NCBI RefSeq assembly: GCF_000968175.1 | Contig: NZ_FO704551.1 | Coordinates: 992,001-1,056,000, forward strand | Length of the DNA stretch: 64,000 nt | Reading direction: 5' to 3' | From: Xenorhabdus poinarii G6 | Lineage (GTDB): Bacteria; Pseudomonadota; Gammaproteobacteria; Enterobacterales; Enterobacteriaceae | Shown here: positions 48,162 through 58,376 of the stretch, piece after piece | Layout of the letters: each line of letters begins with the position of its first letter | Numbering within the stretch: position 1 is the stretch's first letter | Program-made: the position numbers and the translations under genes | The notes under the pieces: model-generated | The model's input: only the letters and a program-made list of their open reading frames with translations | Told to the model about the DNA's origin: nothing | The model's database searches: none

Positions 48162-49121
48162 TTATTGCTTCGACTTAGCCCATTCTCCCACCGCTCTAAG
48201 CGTATGTTCCGCGCTGGCAAACGTAGGGGTAAAAACTTCACTCGCGTTAAGAAAAACAATCCGTTTTTCGCGAGCGGGTTTCATATAGTGCGCCCATCCA
48301 GGTACAACCCGATCAAGCGCGGAGCGAATAGCGTTCTCATCGTGTTCCTTGCTGCCCCAACTGTTGAGTACGACCAGAACGTCCGGGTTCAGTTCGCCTA
48401 ATTTATCTGCACTCAACTGTAAAAGCAGTTGGGATGAATTGGCAGAAAGGCCGCTTTGTGTCGAGAGATTCAGACGGGTGAAACCAAGATCTTCCAATGC
48501 CTGAGTGAAACCGGTGGCTTCGCCAACGACATTGATCTGATCGTTGACCAGGATCGGCAGATAAGTCTGATTAGTCGGATTTTCCGGCAACAATGTGCGC
48601 GTTGCGGCAACGCGTTGCATATACATATCCCGCCGTTTTTGAAAGTTCTGCTCACGTCCGGTAAGTTGAGCCAGATTTTTTTCAATATTGAAATGGTGAG
48701 ATTTGCCAGAAAGGAAATTTTGCAGATAGACAGGCGCGATCGTTGAAAGTTGTTTTACCTTGTCGATATCAAATTCTGTTCCGATAATGAGGTCGGGTTT
48801 AAGCGCGTAAAGTTTTTCCAAATCAATCTCAAACCCAGTACCGATGCCTTGGGGTTTTGTGTGCCCTTCCCCCAGTACAGTATCGACGAAATCTGTACCA
48901 AGTTGATAGATCCCCTCTTTCGTGCGACCGTAACTGCCGACGGGTTGAATGCCCAGCTCCATTAAAGGTAGACCGATAGCTGGCTCGCTCATCACCACAA
49001 TACGCTGTGGCTCCTCAGGTATGACGATATCTCGCCCCAGGGTATCCGTGACCTGCCGTGATGCGGCAAAGGCAGATGTTCCCAGCAAGCACATGAATAT
49101 TACAGTAATAGCAGATCGCAT
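48162..49121 (-). CDS. Periplasmic ferric-siderophore binding protein (BauB-like)
   Basis: The 319-residue product has a signal peptide (MRSAITVIFMCLLGTSAFA) without a lipobox Cys, then a class III periplasmic binding fold: RQVTDTLGRDIVIPEEPQRIVVM, ALKPDLIIGTEFDI and LNPDVLVVLNSWGS. It would deliver the ferric siderophore to the permeases encoded at 37.9-39.9 kb. Placing the binding protein between the two synthetase genes suggests one long operon. Confidence 0.85.
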   Translation of the reverse strand: MRSAITVIFMCLLGTSAFAASRQVTDTLGRDIVIPEEPQRIVVMSEPAIGLPLMELGIQPVGSYGRTKEGIYQLGTDFVDTVLGEGHTKPQGIGTGFEIDLEKLYALKPDLIIGTEFDIDKVKQLSTIAPVYLQNFLSGKSHHFNIEKNLAQLTGREQNFQKRRDMYMQRVAATRTLLPENPTNQTYLPILVNDQINVVGEATGFTQALEDLGFTRLNLSTQSGLSANSSQLLLQLSADKLGELNPDVLVVLNSWGSKEHDENAIRSALDRVVPGWAHYMKPAREKRIVFLNASEVFTPTFASAEHTLRAVGEWAKSKQ

Positions 49122-49218
49122 AATGTTTTCTCTTTCAGAACGGATCAGAGTATATGAGTCAGTCAGATAACACTGACCGGCTCACGTTAATCATAGTTGG
49201 TTCATTGTCTCATAGACA

Positions 49219-52065
49219 TCACACAGCAACTTCAGCAAGGGGGAGGCTTGTGGCCTCAGGTGTTGTGAAGAATGAGAAAACTTTATCTATTGCTTCACAG
49301 AGGCGTTGAACATGTTCTTCAGGGTAACGCGCCTCGCGGTAAGTTATTACCAGCCGCATTATTCTTTCTCCATCAATGACATCCTCCATGATTTCGAATT
49401 GAAGACCGAACATGGATTCCTTTTTATCGGGATCGATTTGCCGATAGCGTATATCGTTACCAAACGGGGTGTTAAGTACACCGTTTAGTGCATTATTGGC
49501 ATGAATCTGAATATAAACGTCGAAGATTAAACCTTCATCAGGTGCCATCCCCAACGATTGTTGAATAAGATCGAGCGGTACATCTGCATACGGCATTGAA
49601 TTATTGATGGTATCTCTGGTGTCTTCGATCAATGCGGCGACGGATTTCTCCGGATAGAATTGCAGCCGGTGAGCAACCATGGTGGTAAAATAGCCAACTG
49701 TTTCATAAGTTTCGGGTTCGGTTCGACCCGATGCAGACGTTCCGATCACGATATCCTTCAGATTGCCGAGCTTATGCAACGAAAGCGCAATTGCAGCGTA
49801 GACGATACTGAACAGGGAGGCGTTATTTTGCCGGGCAAAGGAATAAAGACGATGAGTGACTCCAGCTTTAGGTTTGTACTCGATCCAGCTGGCTTTTGAT
49901 GAACTTTCATGCGCGGCAATAGTCGTTTTTGGGTTGTCAGATAAGGCGAGTTCTAACCCGCGGGTTGCATCACGCAACATGTTAGTCCAGTAATCGAGAT
50001 GTTTTTGATTAAAGCCGTTCGCTTGCTGTTGCCGGGCAAATTGATGGAATGACAATACTGGTTTTTTCCAGATAGGCGCCATACCTGAAGAACGCGATAA
50101 ATAAGCTTGGGAGAGTTCATCCATCAGCACATTCAGCGACCATTCATCAATAACCATATGATGAACCAGAAACGACAATATTTGACGTCCGGTTTCAGGA
50201 TTGTGGAGTAGTCGTATTCTGATTGGCAATTCACGGGAAAGATCGAACTTATAAGCCGCTTCGTCATCAAGGTGTACACCCTGGCTTTCGTGACTGGACC
50301 AGAACCACTTATAATCACTCATGTCTGACATAGCGACAACCTGCTGACAAATCTCATCATTTTGAACATAGAACAAGGTACGCAGACTTGAGTGACGTTC
50401 TATAAGATCAGCAAAAGCGTGTTCAAGGATTGTTTCATCAACCTCATCAATAAAATCCAGAGCGAATGGCAGGTTGAAGATAGTGCTAAACTCATAGGCG
50501 CTATAGGCATTCCAAAGAGAGGTTTGTGCAAGTGCCAAAGGTGCCGTCAAATGATCGTTCTGTGCCGAAGACACGGCGTCTTTATTCTGATGTGTTCTGA
50601 TTGCACGGGATGCCAACGCGGCCGCTGAAGGATGGCTGAAGAAATCACCGAAGTGCACTTCCAGCCCGTGCGTGCCAAGTAATTTGCCGATAATACGCGT
50701 TGCCAACAGAGAATGACCACCACAATCAAAAAAATCGTCCTCCAGTGCCATATCTGTCATCGCCAAAGCTTCACGGAATTCTGACAAGATTATTGTTGCT
50801 ATTTCATCAGTGTCAACGGAGATCGCTTTGCTGGAGGCATCATGCGTAGCATGTACAGCAGTGCCAGAGAGTAGTTTTGTGGCTAAACCCGTCATGGCAT
50901 TTTCGGTGCTTTTAAGAAAGGACACAAAACGACTCATCAAGAACTCGCCAGCATGGCTGGAAACCGACTGGCCTGTTGTTAATATAAGATCAATTTCCTC
51001 TGTACCTTCATACGCCATTGCCAGCTCAAAATCGGGTCGCATTTCATAGGTTGGTAACAGGATTGACTGACTCAGTAAGTTCTGTTGTTCCACCAAATCG
51101 TTCGGGCGAGATAACAACCGCACATATACCGAGGATTCAGCACGCTTTGTTACAGAAGCACCGGCGAGAAAATTATCTTGGTCTGGTGGTGCCTGAAGTT
51201 TATCCATGATGGACTTGATAATTTGTGTTTCCGCCATATCGCACTCGATAGCAAGGTGACGGAACCCGTCCGGCTGTAACAGACACAGTGTGATCTGTTC
51301 TTGGCCGCCGAGCAGTGCAATAAACTGGGCAAATCTGGCTGAAATAATAGCGGGCACACAGTGAGATAATCTGTCGCGAGGAAGGGATGTTTCCAGTTCA
51401 TTAATGTTAAGCCCTGTTTTCCAACGCAGTGCGAGCCGATTTTTACTCAGATAGGTTGCCTCACCAAAAGAGGTGTGAATGGTGGCGTTTTCATCATTGC
51501 GACAGCATAGCCAAGACACAAGAGAAGTTGCCTTTCCGTCGAAAGGTAATAAGGAAACGCGTTTTAGGGGGAGATGTTTTACGAAGTGCCCGGCATAAGC
51601 GCGGATCAGCATGTCGAGTATTTCGTTTTCATGACAAGTTTGTGCCAGTATCTCGTGCAAGATAAGAGATAAAATAACTTTATCATTTTTTTGTATTATC
51701 AATACATTAAAGGGGGAATGTTGTTCAGGAACCCAGGTTGATGCTTGTACAGTTAGCATTTTCTTGATCATGTCTGAGTGTGAACTGGCATGGAAAAACT
51801 CAAGGCACGACTGCCAGCTCGCTACCCGGGTTTTATACAATTCACCATCATCATTTAATTCATAACGTACGTTCAAGTCCGGTATTGCCTCAATAACAGA
51901 TTGGATGGCACGCACCATCATTGAAATATTCACATCATCATGAAGTTGCCAGGCTGAGAGCTGTTTGAGTACGCGATCAGGATTCTGTTGCTGTAGTAAC
52001 CAGATATGTTCTTCATAACGGGATACGGCTATGGGCGATAACTTTCCTGAATCAATATTCAACAT
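49219..52065 (-). CDS. Siderophore NRPS, C-PCP-C (BasB/AngM-like)
   Basis: I prefer ATG 52065 (with GGGA upstream) over ATG 52077. The 948-residue protein has an N-terminal condensation-like domain in which the HHxxxDG motif is lost (LILHEILAQTC), an intact carrier domain (DDFFDCGGHSLLATR, serine at about residue 456 counted from 52077) and a C-terminal condensation domain with HHMVIDEWSL. This is the AngM/BasB layout. The last domain would join the heterocycle-bound acyl chain to N-hydroxyhistamine. Its carrier is the only intact peptidyl carrier in the two synthetases. Confidence 0.87.
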   Translation of the reverse strand: MLNIDSGKLSPIAVSRYEEHIWLLQQQNPDRVLKQLSAWQLHDDVNISMMVRAIQSVIEAIPDLNVRYELNDDGELYKTRVASWQSCLEFFHASSHSDMIKKMLTVQASTWVPEQHSPFNVLIIQKNDKVILSLILHEILAQTCHENEILDMLIRAYAGHFVKHLPLKRVSLLPFDGKATSLVSWLCCRNDENATIHTSFGEATYLSKNRLALRWKTGLNINELETSLPRDRLSHCVPAIISARFAQFIALLGGQEQITLCLLQPDGFRHLAIECDMAETQIIKSIMDKLQAPPDQDNFLAGASVTKRAESSVYVRLLSRPNDLVEQQNLLSQSILLPTYEMRPDFELAMAYEGTEEIDLILTTGQSVSSHAGEFLMSRFVSFLKSTENAMTGLATKLLSGTAVHATHDASSKAISVDTDEIATIILSEFREALAMTDMALEDDFFDCGGHSLLATRIIGKLLGTHGLEVHFGDFFSHPSAAALASRAIRTHQNKDAVSSAQNDHLTAPLALAQTSLWNAYSAYEFSTIFNLPFALDFIDEVDETILEHAFADLIERHSSLRTLFYVQNDEICQQVVAMSDMSDYKWFWSSHESQGVHLDDEAAYKFDLSRELPIRIRLLHNPETGRQILSFLVHHMVIDEWSLNVLMDELSQAYLSRSSGMAPIWKKPVLSFHQFARQQQANGFNQKHLDYWTNMLRDATRGLELALSDNPKTTIAAHESSSKASWIEYKPKAGVTHRLYSFARQNNASLFSIVYAAIALSLHKLGNLKDIVIGTSASGRTEPETYETVGYFTTMVAHRLQFYPEKSVAALIEDTRDTINNSMPYADVPLDLIQQSLGMAPDEGLIFDVYIQIHANNALNGVLNTPFGNDIRYRQIDPDKKESMFGLQFEIMEDVIDGERIMRLVITYREARYPEEHVQRLCEAIDKVFSFFTTPEATSLPLAEVAV

Positions 52066-52217
52066 AAAAATTCCCATTTTATCAAACTAATTAGTTGTTT
52101 TTTTAAGGGTATTAATACGAACCAACAGCCATTAAATACTTCATGGGAAACCCGATGCTACCCGCAGAATATGTGCTGTCGTGGCCCTGTATTTGAAGAA
52201 AACTAACAAATATATAA

Positions 52218-52245
52218 TTGACAAATCAGAAGGCTAACATAATAT
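52218..52245 (+). promoter_or_regulatory. Promoter of the siderophore receptor gene
   Basis: TTGACA at 52218-52223 and TAATAT at 52240-52245 are 16 bases apart, a near-consensus sigma-70 promoter. It predicts a transcript start near 52252, immediately before the Fur box. Confidence 0.7.
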
Positions 52246-52260
52246 TAACTGCCTGTGAAT

Positions 52261-52279
52261 GATAATGATAATGAGAATG
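52261..52279 (+). promoter_or_regulatory. Fur box at the receptor promoter
   Basis: GATAATGATAATGAGAATG agrees with the Fur consensus GATAATGATAATCATTATC at about 15 of 19 positions and is extended by another GAGAATGA. It lies just downstream of the predicted transcript start and overlaps several potential ATG codons of the receptor gene. Confidence 0.75.
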
Positions 52280-52282
52280 AGA

Positions 52283-54415
52283 ATGATCCCGAAAAAGACA
52301 GTAACCCCTTTTACGATAAAGGCAGGAAATCAGATTTTTTCACGCAGAAAAATGTTACTTAACAGTGCAATTTTGCTTTCTTTATCGTCCCTGGGAGGGC
52401 AAGCGATTGCCTCTGATCAAACAGAGAAAAATGAAACGAGGAAAGATGATGCCGATATCATCACTGTAACGGGTGAAAAAACGGCAAGAACACTACAAAG
52501 AACGCCAAGTTCAGTCTCTGTTATCTCCGGGCAGGAAATACGCAATAAGCCTGAAGCGACAACCATCGGTGATATTTTACAGGGGACACCCAATGTGCTT
52601 TATACCAGTACGACAGGGGCGCCGAGTATTCGCGGTATTGAGACAAATGGGCCGCTTGTAGGAGGAAATACTTTTCTTTCTAAACCGATACCGCGGGCAA
52701 CTATCAGTGTTGATGGTCGTTATATGAGCTCGGCGGAATTCAGTTTGGGGAGAGGGCCTATTTGGGACGTGAATTCAATAGAAGTATTCCGAGGCCCACA
52801 AACGACAACTCAGGGGGCAAACAGCATTGCCGGGGCAATTATTGTTAAGACGAACGATCCCACCTTTACGCCCGAATTCGACGGGCAGGTTTTGTATGGA
52901 AGCCACCAAAAGAAACAAACGTCCTTTACTGTCAATGGGCCATTGACTGAAAGTCTCGCAGTACGCCTCGCCGTGGATTACAGCGATAGAAATACGTTTG
53001 TCAAATACACCAACCCCGAATTCCATGATCATGATATGAACAAAGGCTTCGAAAATCTGGATGCCCGAGTGAAAGCGCTTTGGCAACCACTGGATAGTCC
53101 TTGGTTGGCCAAACTAACCTACTTCCATACGGCAGCAAAAAACGCTGACACGGAGTCTGCCACATTGCCTTACCATAAATTGAAGAGTTCGATTCTCGGT
53201 ATCAACAGATCCAAGACCCGCAGTGATGTCGGTATCTTCGATCTTCAATATGAGTTTGAAAACGATATCGTGCTCTCCAACCAGCTTCAATATGCTGAAT
53301 CGAAGTACCGTTACACTTTTACGAAGATGATCCCAGGTATCGCAAACCGTGATTCGAATAATGTTACCAACGAAACGCATTTGAACTTCGGTGATGAATA
53401 TTCAATCTGGAGTGGCGTGACAGGGCTTTATTATTCGCGTGATAAGGCCAGGAATGTGCTTAATAATACGTTGGGCAAGGCAGATGCCGATTTGACTAAC
53501 ACGAGTGTTGGTCTTTTCTCGGAGGCCACTAGACGTTTTGCGGGAAAATGGGCGCTGACGGGTGGTTTGCGCTATCAATATGACCAGGTCAAGCATGAAG
53601 GGGTGACCAGCTATGTACCTGGCATCCATCATGAATATAGCAAAGGATTCCATGCTGTCCTGCCGAAAGTTTCTCTTGCTTACGATATGACTGACGATGT
53701 TACTGTCGGTACTTTGGTAAGCAAAGGCTATGCGCCGGGCGGTACCGGGGTGAATTTCTCCGGGCATTCCTATTATACCTTCGCGCCAGAGAAGGCTTGG
53801 AATTATGAGTTATTTGCCCGTGGTAAAGCGCTCGACAACCGATTACTGGTAACCGGTAATATTTTTTATACAGATTATAAGGGATTCCAGAGTTCTGTAC
53901 AGGATTACACGAGAGACAGGCCTAACGGTTCGATTCTTGTCAACGCCGACAAGGCGGTCACTTATGGGCTTGAACTGGGGGCAGATTATCGGGTATTGGA
54001 CAACCTTAGCCTAAGCGGTGGGCTTGGATTACTTCATACTGAAATCAAAAAATTCGCCGATTATCGAGGCAACACGTTTGAGGGAAAACGATTCGCCAAG
54101 GCACCCGGCTATATGTTTAACGTCGGTGCTGACTGGAACATCACCGAACAATTTCGTCTGAGTGGCGCTCTTCGTTATGTGGATAATTACTTCTCCGATG
54201 ACGAGAACGATCCCGAATTGCGAGTCAGTTCCTATTTAGTCTCCAATCTTCGTTTCTCATATAATCCGACCAACAACTTGGAACTCTTTGTTTACGGAAA
54301 TAACATTTTTGACAAACGTGTGCCAACAAATAAATCTCATGATCGCAAGGCCGGGATTGCAGGAAATATGCTGGAGCCACGTGAAGTGGGTATTGGCGCG
54401 AAAGTGAGTTTCTAA
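52283..54415 (+). CDS. TonB-dependent ferric siderophore receptor (BauA-like)
   Basis: The frame is open from ATG 52259, but those first codons lie in the Fur box; ATG 52283 is the more likely start. After a long n-region (SRRKMLLNSAILLSLSSLGGQAIAS) come a TonB box (DIITVTG), a plug domain (TPSSVSVISGQEIRNKPEATTIGDIL, IEVFRGPQTTTQGANSIAGAIIV) and a beta-barrel ending in VGIGAKVSF with terminal Phe. The 710-residue protein imports the ferric siderophore across the outer membrane. It is divergent from the C-PCP-C synthetase and repressed by Fur. Confidence 0.88.
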   Translation: MIPKKTVTPFTIKAGNQIFSRRKMLLNSAILLSLSSLGGQAIASDQTEKNETRKDDADIITVTGEKTARTLQRTPSSVSVISGQEIRNKPEATTIGDILQGTPNVLYTSTTGAPSIRGIETNGPLVGGNTFLSKPIPRATISVDGRYMSSAEFSLGRGPIWDVNSIEVFRGPQTTTQGANSIAGAIIVKTNDPTFTPEFDGQVLYGSHQKKQTSFTVNGPLTESLAVRLAVDYSDRNTFVKYTNPEFHDHDMNKGFENLDARVKALWQPLDSPWLAKLTYFHTAAKNADTESATLPYHKLKSSILGINRSKTRSDVGIFDLQYEFENDIVLSNQLQYAESKYRYTFTKMIPGIANRDSNNVTNETHLNFGDEYSIWSGVTGLYYSRDKARNVLNNTLGKADADLTNTSVGLFSEATRRFAGKWALTGGLRYQYDQVKHEGVTSYVPGIHHEYSKGFHAVLPKVSLAYDMTDDVTVGTLVSKGYAPGGTGVNFSGHSYYTFAPEKAWNYELFARGKALDNRLLVTGNIFYTDYKGFQSSVQDYTRDRPNGSILVNADKAVTYGLELGADYRVLDNLSLSGGLGLLHTEIKKFADYRGNTFEGKRFAKAPGYMFNVGADWNITEQFRLSGALRYVDNYFSDDENDPELRVSSYLVSNLRFSYNPTNNLELFVYGNNIFDKRVPTNKSHDRKAGIAGNMLEPREVGIGAKVSF

Positions 54416-54493
54416 AAATCAGCATTGACCGCGCTGATCTGTCGATTGAGTAAGGTTAGCGCACCCCGTTGTGGAAAATGACTTGATTATCTT

Positions 54494-54524
54494 AGCCTGA
54501 TGATTGCTATCATCAGGCTTTTTA
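54494..54524 (+). terminator. Terminator after the receptor gene
   Basis: AGCCTGATGA-ttgcta-TCATCAGGCT is a perfect 10-bp stem followed by TTTTATAA. Confidence 0.85.
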
Positions 54525-54677
54525 TAATGACGTGTTTACTCAGTTTAGTTGATAGTCAAAGAGAATAAACGATGGGGGAGGCACAGGGGCGATTAATCGG
54601 CCGCACCTCCTGCTTCCATCTCATTACATGTGGGACTTATTATCTGAATTCACGACCTACCAATTTTGATGAATAAT

Positions 54678-55016
54678 TTATTGGCCTGAATTTGTCACGA
54701 TAGGTTCTATTAATAGCAGCTTGGTTAATTCTTTGGACGAAGGCTTACTTTCTTCTCCTTTCGGCACCACAAAAAACTCACCTTGCTTTATTATTACATG
54801 ATCATCTTTAAAATCGATGCGAAGTTCACCCTCAATAACCATGAATACCTTGTCTTCATCTTTATGGGTGTGCCATATAAAATCACCGTCTGCGAGTAAT
54901 ATAATTATCTTATATTCGTTTGTTTGAGTGATTACCTTCGGTGACCATACTTCTTTGATTAAATCAAATTCTTGTTTTAAATTTTTTACTTTTCTCAATG
55001 CAGTCATCTGGTTCAT
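54678..55016 (-). CDS. Small cupin-domain protein
   Basis: ATG 55016 has GGAAAGG upstream on the minus strand. The 112-residue protein is a single cupin: FIWHTHKDEDKVFMVIEGEL matches motif 1, and GEFFVVPKGEESKP resembles motif 2 but lacks its usual His. The gene is more A+T-rich than its neighbours. Function is unknown; small cupins often bind a metal or a small ligand. It lies downstream of the entA-like gene in the same direction, separated by 105 bases. Confidence 0.7.
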   Translation of the reverse strand: MNQMTALRKVKNLKQEFDLIKEVWSPKVITQTNEYKIIILLADGDFIWHTHKDEDKVFMVIEGELRIDFKDDHVIIKQGEFFVVPKGEESKPSSKELTKLLLIEPIVTNSGQ

Positions 55017-55121
55017 GTTATATACCTTTCCTTTAGTGAGTTTTTGATTTGAGTTTTTAATGCTTACCAATTATCTAGAATTATAGTCTTCGAAATCCAT
55101 TGGAGATAGACATATGGGTTA

Positions 55122-55865
55122 TCAGGCACCGAGAGTGGCACCGCCATCAATAACAATATCCTGTAACGTCACATGACTTGCTTGTTCGGAGGCTAAAAAC
55201 AGAATGACGCTGGCTATTTCGTCAGGGTGTGCGATTTTCCCGAGTGGAATGCCCAGTTTAAATTGTTCGGTAACGCCATGAATCAAACGCTGGTGCGCGA
55301 TATTATCATCGAACATCCCTTCCAGCATTGGGGTTAACGTGGAACCTGGCGAAACAATGTTACATCGTATCCCAAAAGGAGCCAGTTCAAGCCCCACACT
55401 CAGGCACAGGCTACGCATTGCGGCTTTAGAAGCGCAGTAAACGGCCATATTAACGCGTGGTACGTGGGCGGCGTTGGAGGCGATCGAAACGATATTACCA
55501 CTGCGTTGACGCTGGAAATGTGGAATTAATATCTTAAACAGATTGAATGCTGCACCCGCATTCACGTTGATTGAGCTTTCCCAATCTTCACGGCTTAACG
55601 TTTCTGCTGAACCAAGGCGTAAAATTCCGGCGCCGTTAACCAGTATATCCAGTCCGTTTTCCTGTAGCAGTGGCGGGCAGATTTTTTGTACCGCACAATC
55701 GTCACTGACATCCAGAATGCGCGTCTCAAACGGCATTGAATCAGGGAACTTTAGATCGAATCCAAAAACCTTAGCGCCTGCCTCGTGAAAGCGGAGCGCT
55801 GTACGGTAACCGATACCGCTGCCGGCTCCTGTCACCCAGACGGTTTTTCCCTTGAAGTTGCTCAT
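55122..55865 (-). CDS. entA: 2,3-dihydro-2,3-dihydroxybenzoate dehydrogenase (EntA-like)
   Basis: ATG 55865 overlaps the entB-like stop (ATGA). The 247-residue short-chain dehydrogenase has VTGAGSGIG, LVNGAGIL and the catalytic YCASKAA, and ends IVIDGGATLGA as EntA does. It oxidises the isochorismatase product to 2,3-dihydroxybenzoate. It is the last gene of the DHB operon. Confidence 0.88.
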   Translation of the reverse strand: MSNFKGKTVWVTGAGSGIGYRTALRFHEAGAKVFGFDLKFPDSMPFETRILDVSDDCAVQKICPPLLQENGLDILVNGAGILRLGSAETLSREDWESSINVNAGAAFNLFKILIPHFQRQRSGNIVSIASNAAHVPRVNMAVYCASKAAMRSLCLSVGLELAPFGIRCNIVSPGSTLTPMLEGMFDDNIAHQRLIHGVTEQFKLGIPLGKIAHPDEIASVILFLASEQASHVTLQDIVIDGGATLGA

Positions 55866-56746
55866 TTTGCCTCCAAATTGCCGTTCAGTAATGTGAGCCA
55901 ATTGCGCAATGTGGGTTGTTTCATCAACGAGGTAAAATCAAGATCGTACCCTTCCTGTCGGCGCTTTGAGACGAAAGACATCATGCGTAGCGAGTCTAAG
56001 CCATAATCAAGCAAGTTTTCATCATCATCAATGTCGTGTACGTCTTCGTCCAGGGTAGACTGTAGCAGGGTAAGCAACCGTTCTCGATCCCATTGACTTT
56101 CTGCTGCGGAAGAATCGAGTGCTGACAGCACCATACCGGAGCTCAACACTTGTCCGGAACAGCCGGCAGTATAGCGTAGCGCCATCATATGCTCCTCGCG
56201 GCTGAAGTCTGCCAGCGCATCGCTTATCATAAAAGCCTGTATATCGCGCATAAAGGCGTCAGTGGCAGTGGTTAGGCAGCCGATGTGGGCATACACGCCG
56301 CAGATCATCAGTTGATCACGCTTACGCTCTTTCAGCTGAGTCTCCAAATCAGAGCGCTGAAATGCGCTGTAGCGCCACTTCACCAGCACAGTATCCTGTT
56401 GTTCGGGGGACAGTGCTGCCACGATTTTTTGCTGTTCTGGATAGCGGTTCAGCCCCGGTCCCCACATATCATTCAGTAACGCTCGTTCGACGTCACTCTG
56501 TTGGTCCGGCTGAGCGGTATAAAACACTGGAATGCCGAGTTCATGGCAACGGGCGCGCAGAATAACAATGTTGTCGATAATCTGCTGAACCATCTTGCTT
56601 TCTTTTCCCCAGAAGTTGAGGAAATATTCCTGCATATCGTGAATCAGCAGAGCAGCACGCTGCGGCTCTAACTTCCATTCCACTTTATTTGCAGGTAAGG
56701 TGGCTTCGTCGGGCAGGGTATAGTCCTGAAGTTTAGGAATGCTCAT
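55862..56746 (-). CDS. entB: Isochorismatase with aryl carrier domain (EntB/BasF-like)
   Basis: The 294-residue bifunctional protein has an N-terminal isochorismatase (LPANKVEWKLEPQRAALLIHDMQEYF, VKWRYSAFQRSDLE, CGVYAHIGCLTTATDAF) and a C-terminal aryl carrier domain with the phosphopantetheine serine in LLDYGLDSLRMM. It makes 2,3-dihydro-DHB and carries activated DHB to the Cy domains. It follows the entE-like gene by 10 bases. Confidence 0.92.
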   Translation of the reverse strand: MSIPKLQDYTLPDEATLPANKVEWKLEPQRAALLIHDMQEYFLNFWGKESKMVQQIIDNIVILRARCHELGIPVFYTAQPDQQSDVERALLNDMWGPGLNRYPEQQKIVAALSPEQQDTVLVKWRYSAFQRSDLETQLKERKRDQLMICGVYAHIGCLTTATDAFMRDIQAFMISDALADFSREEHMMALRYTAGCSGQVLSSGMVLSALDSSAAESQWDRERLLTLLQSTLDEDVHDIDDDENLLDYGLDSLRMMSFVSKRRQEGYDLDFTSLMKQPTLRNWLTLLNGNLEAK

Positions 56747-56756
56747 GGTGTATTCC

Positions 56757-58376
56757 TCAATTTTTTAAGGCGGCGTTGGCAAGTGTACGTAACGCCTGTT
56801 TATTGATTTTTCCTACCGGAGTGAGCGGCAGCTTAGGCAGATTTTCGAAACGATCGGGAATCTTGTAGTCGGCGATGCCTTGTTCGCGTAACCAGCGACG
56901 GAGCACAGCTGGTTTTACAGTTTCATGCTCGCGGGTCACGACATAGGCGCAAGTTTTCTCACCCATCAGAGAATCAGGAATCGCAACCAATGCGGCGTAT
57001 ACCACCGCTGGATGGCGCAGTAGAAGATGTTCAACCTCTTCAGCCGCAATTTTTTCGCCGCCACGATTTATTTGATCTTTTTCACGTCCGACGACTTTGA
57101 GGTATCCGTCGGGAAGCTGAATGACGACGTCACCAGAGCAATAAAACCCATCGCTGTCGAACACGGTTTGGTTATGTTCTGGGCTGCGGTAATAACCCCG
57201 AAAAGTGTATGGACCTCTGGTCATTAACAATCCTGGCTCTCCGAGTGGCACCGGGAGACCTTCTTGGTTGGCGACCCATACCTCATCATCCTCGCTGATA
57301 GGGCGGCCCTGAGTTGTGAAGGTATGTGTATCGTTATCATCGAGTCGGGTGTAGTTCACCAAACCTTCCGCCATCCCAAATACCTGTTGGAGCTGGCAAC
57401 CCAGTTCCTTTGGAATGCGTCTGGCCAGTGCTTCTCCCAGAGGTGCACCGCCAACCAGCATGACCTCCAGACTGGAGAGTTCGTTGATGTGACCGATGAG
57501 ATTGGCATACTCCAGCCAGATACTGACCGCTGGCGGCACCAGGGCAACAAGATTGATCTGATGATGTGCGATAGCAGGAAAACATCCATCTGGACTAGGA
57601 TCGGGAACGAGGACAACCTGACCACCCGCATAGAATACGCCCAAAGCGCCTGGTGAGCTCATCGGATAGTTATGTGCAGCCGGCAGTGCACAGAGGTACC
57701 GGGTTTTACTGCTTACGTTGCAGATCGGATTGCTGGCGCGGATGCTGTAATAGTAGTCGTTGTGGGTCCGTGGAATCAGCTTGGGTGTGCCAGTGCTGCC
57801 GCCGGAAAGCTGGAAAAATGCGACCTCATCTGCCGGTGTTGGTGTTGGCGTGAAGTTTCCCGGCTCTTCCGATATCAGGCGTGAAAGCGAATGGTCTGAG
57901 TCTGAATTAGTATGGTGAAGCACCACGATATTCAGTTCTGGACACTGATCTATTAGAAGATCAATAAGAGCATCATCATGAAACTGGCGATGTTGGCGAT
58001 CGGCAATGAGTATGCTTGGCATAATTTGGCGTGCATACGCGATTAATTCGCTGCTTTGGTGGCTATAAAGCGCGTTGACAGGTGCGACACCTAGACGCAG
58101 TAAGGCAAAAAAGACGATATAAAACTCAGCCTCATTGCCGAGATGAACCAGCGCAGTTTGTCCCTGACGTACGCCGCGTCGGTGTAGAGAGGCAGCTAAT
58201 CGGTTGACTGCCTCATTCAGTTCCCGGTAGCTCCAGCTCCGCTCCCCACAAAATAGTGCTGTGGTATCGTTCTCGCGGTGAATGTCAAGAATTTCACTCA
58301 ATGGACGATCAATCCAGTATCCTTTCAGGCGATAGCGTTCAGCCAGATCCTGAGGCCAACGGTTGAATTCAATCAT
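56757..58376 (-). CDS. entE: 2,3-dihydroxybenzoate-AMP ligase (EntE/BasE-like)
   Basis: The 539-residue adenylating enzyme shows [22 protein letters not shown], the aryl-acid signature [14 protein letters not shown] with the NYP motif, SGDVV and [21 protein letters not shown]. It activates DHB and loads the EntB-like aryl carrier. Its ATG overlaps the entC-like stop codon. Confidence 0.93.
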   Translation of the reverse strand: MIEFNRWPQDLAERYRLKGYWIDRPLSEILDIHRENDTTALFCGERSWSYRELNEAVNRLAASLHRRGVRQGQTALVHLGNEAEFYIVFFALLRLGVAPVNALYSHQSSELIAYARQIMPSILIADRQHRQFHDDALIDLLIDQCPELNIVVLHHTNSDSDHSLSRLISEEPGNFTPTPTPADEVAFFQLSGGSTGTPKLIPRTHNDYYYSIRASNPICNVSSKTRYLCALPAAHNYPMSSPGALGVFYAGGQVVLVPDPSPDGCFPAIAHHQINLVALVPPAVSIWLEYANLIGHINELSSLEVMLVGGAPLGEALARRIPKELGCQLQQVFGMAEGLVNYTRLDDNDTHTFTTQGRPISEDDEVWVANQEGLPVPLGEPGLLMTRGPYTFRGYYRSPEHNQTVFDSDGFYCSGDVVIQLPDGYLKVVGREKDQINRGGEKIAAEEVEHLLLRHPAVVYAALVAIPDSLMGEKTCAYVVTREHETVKPAVLRRWLREQGIADYKIPDRFENLPKLPLTPVGKINKQALRTLANAALKN

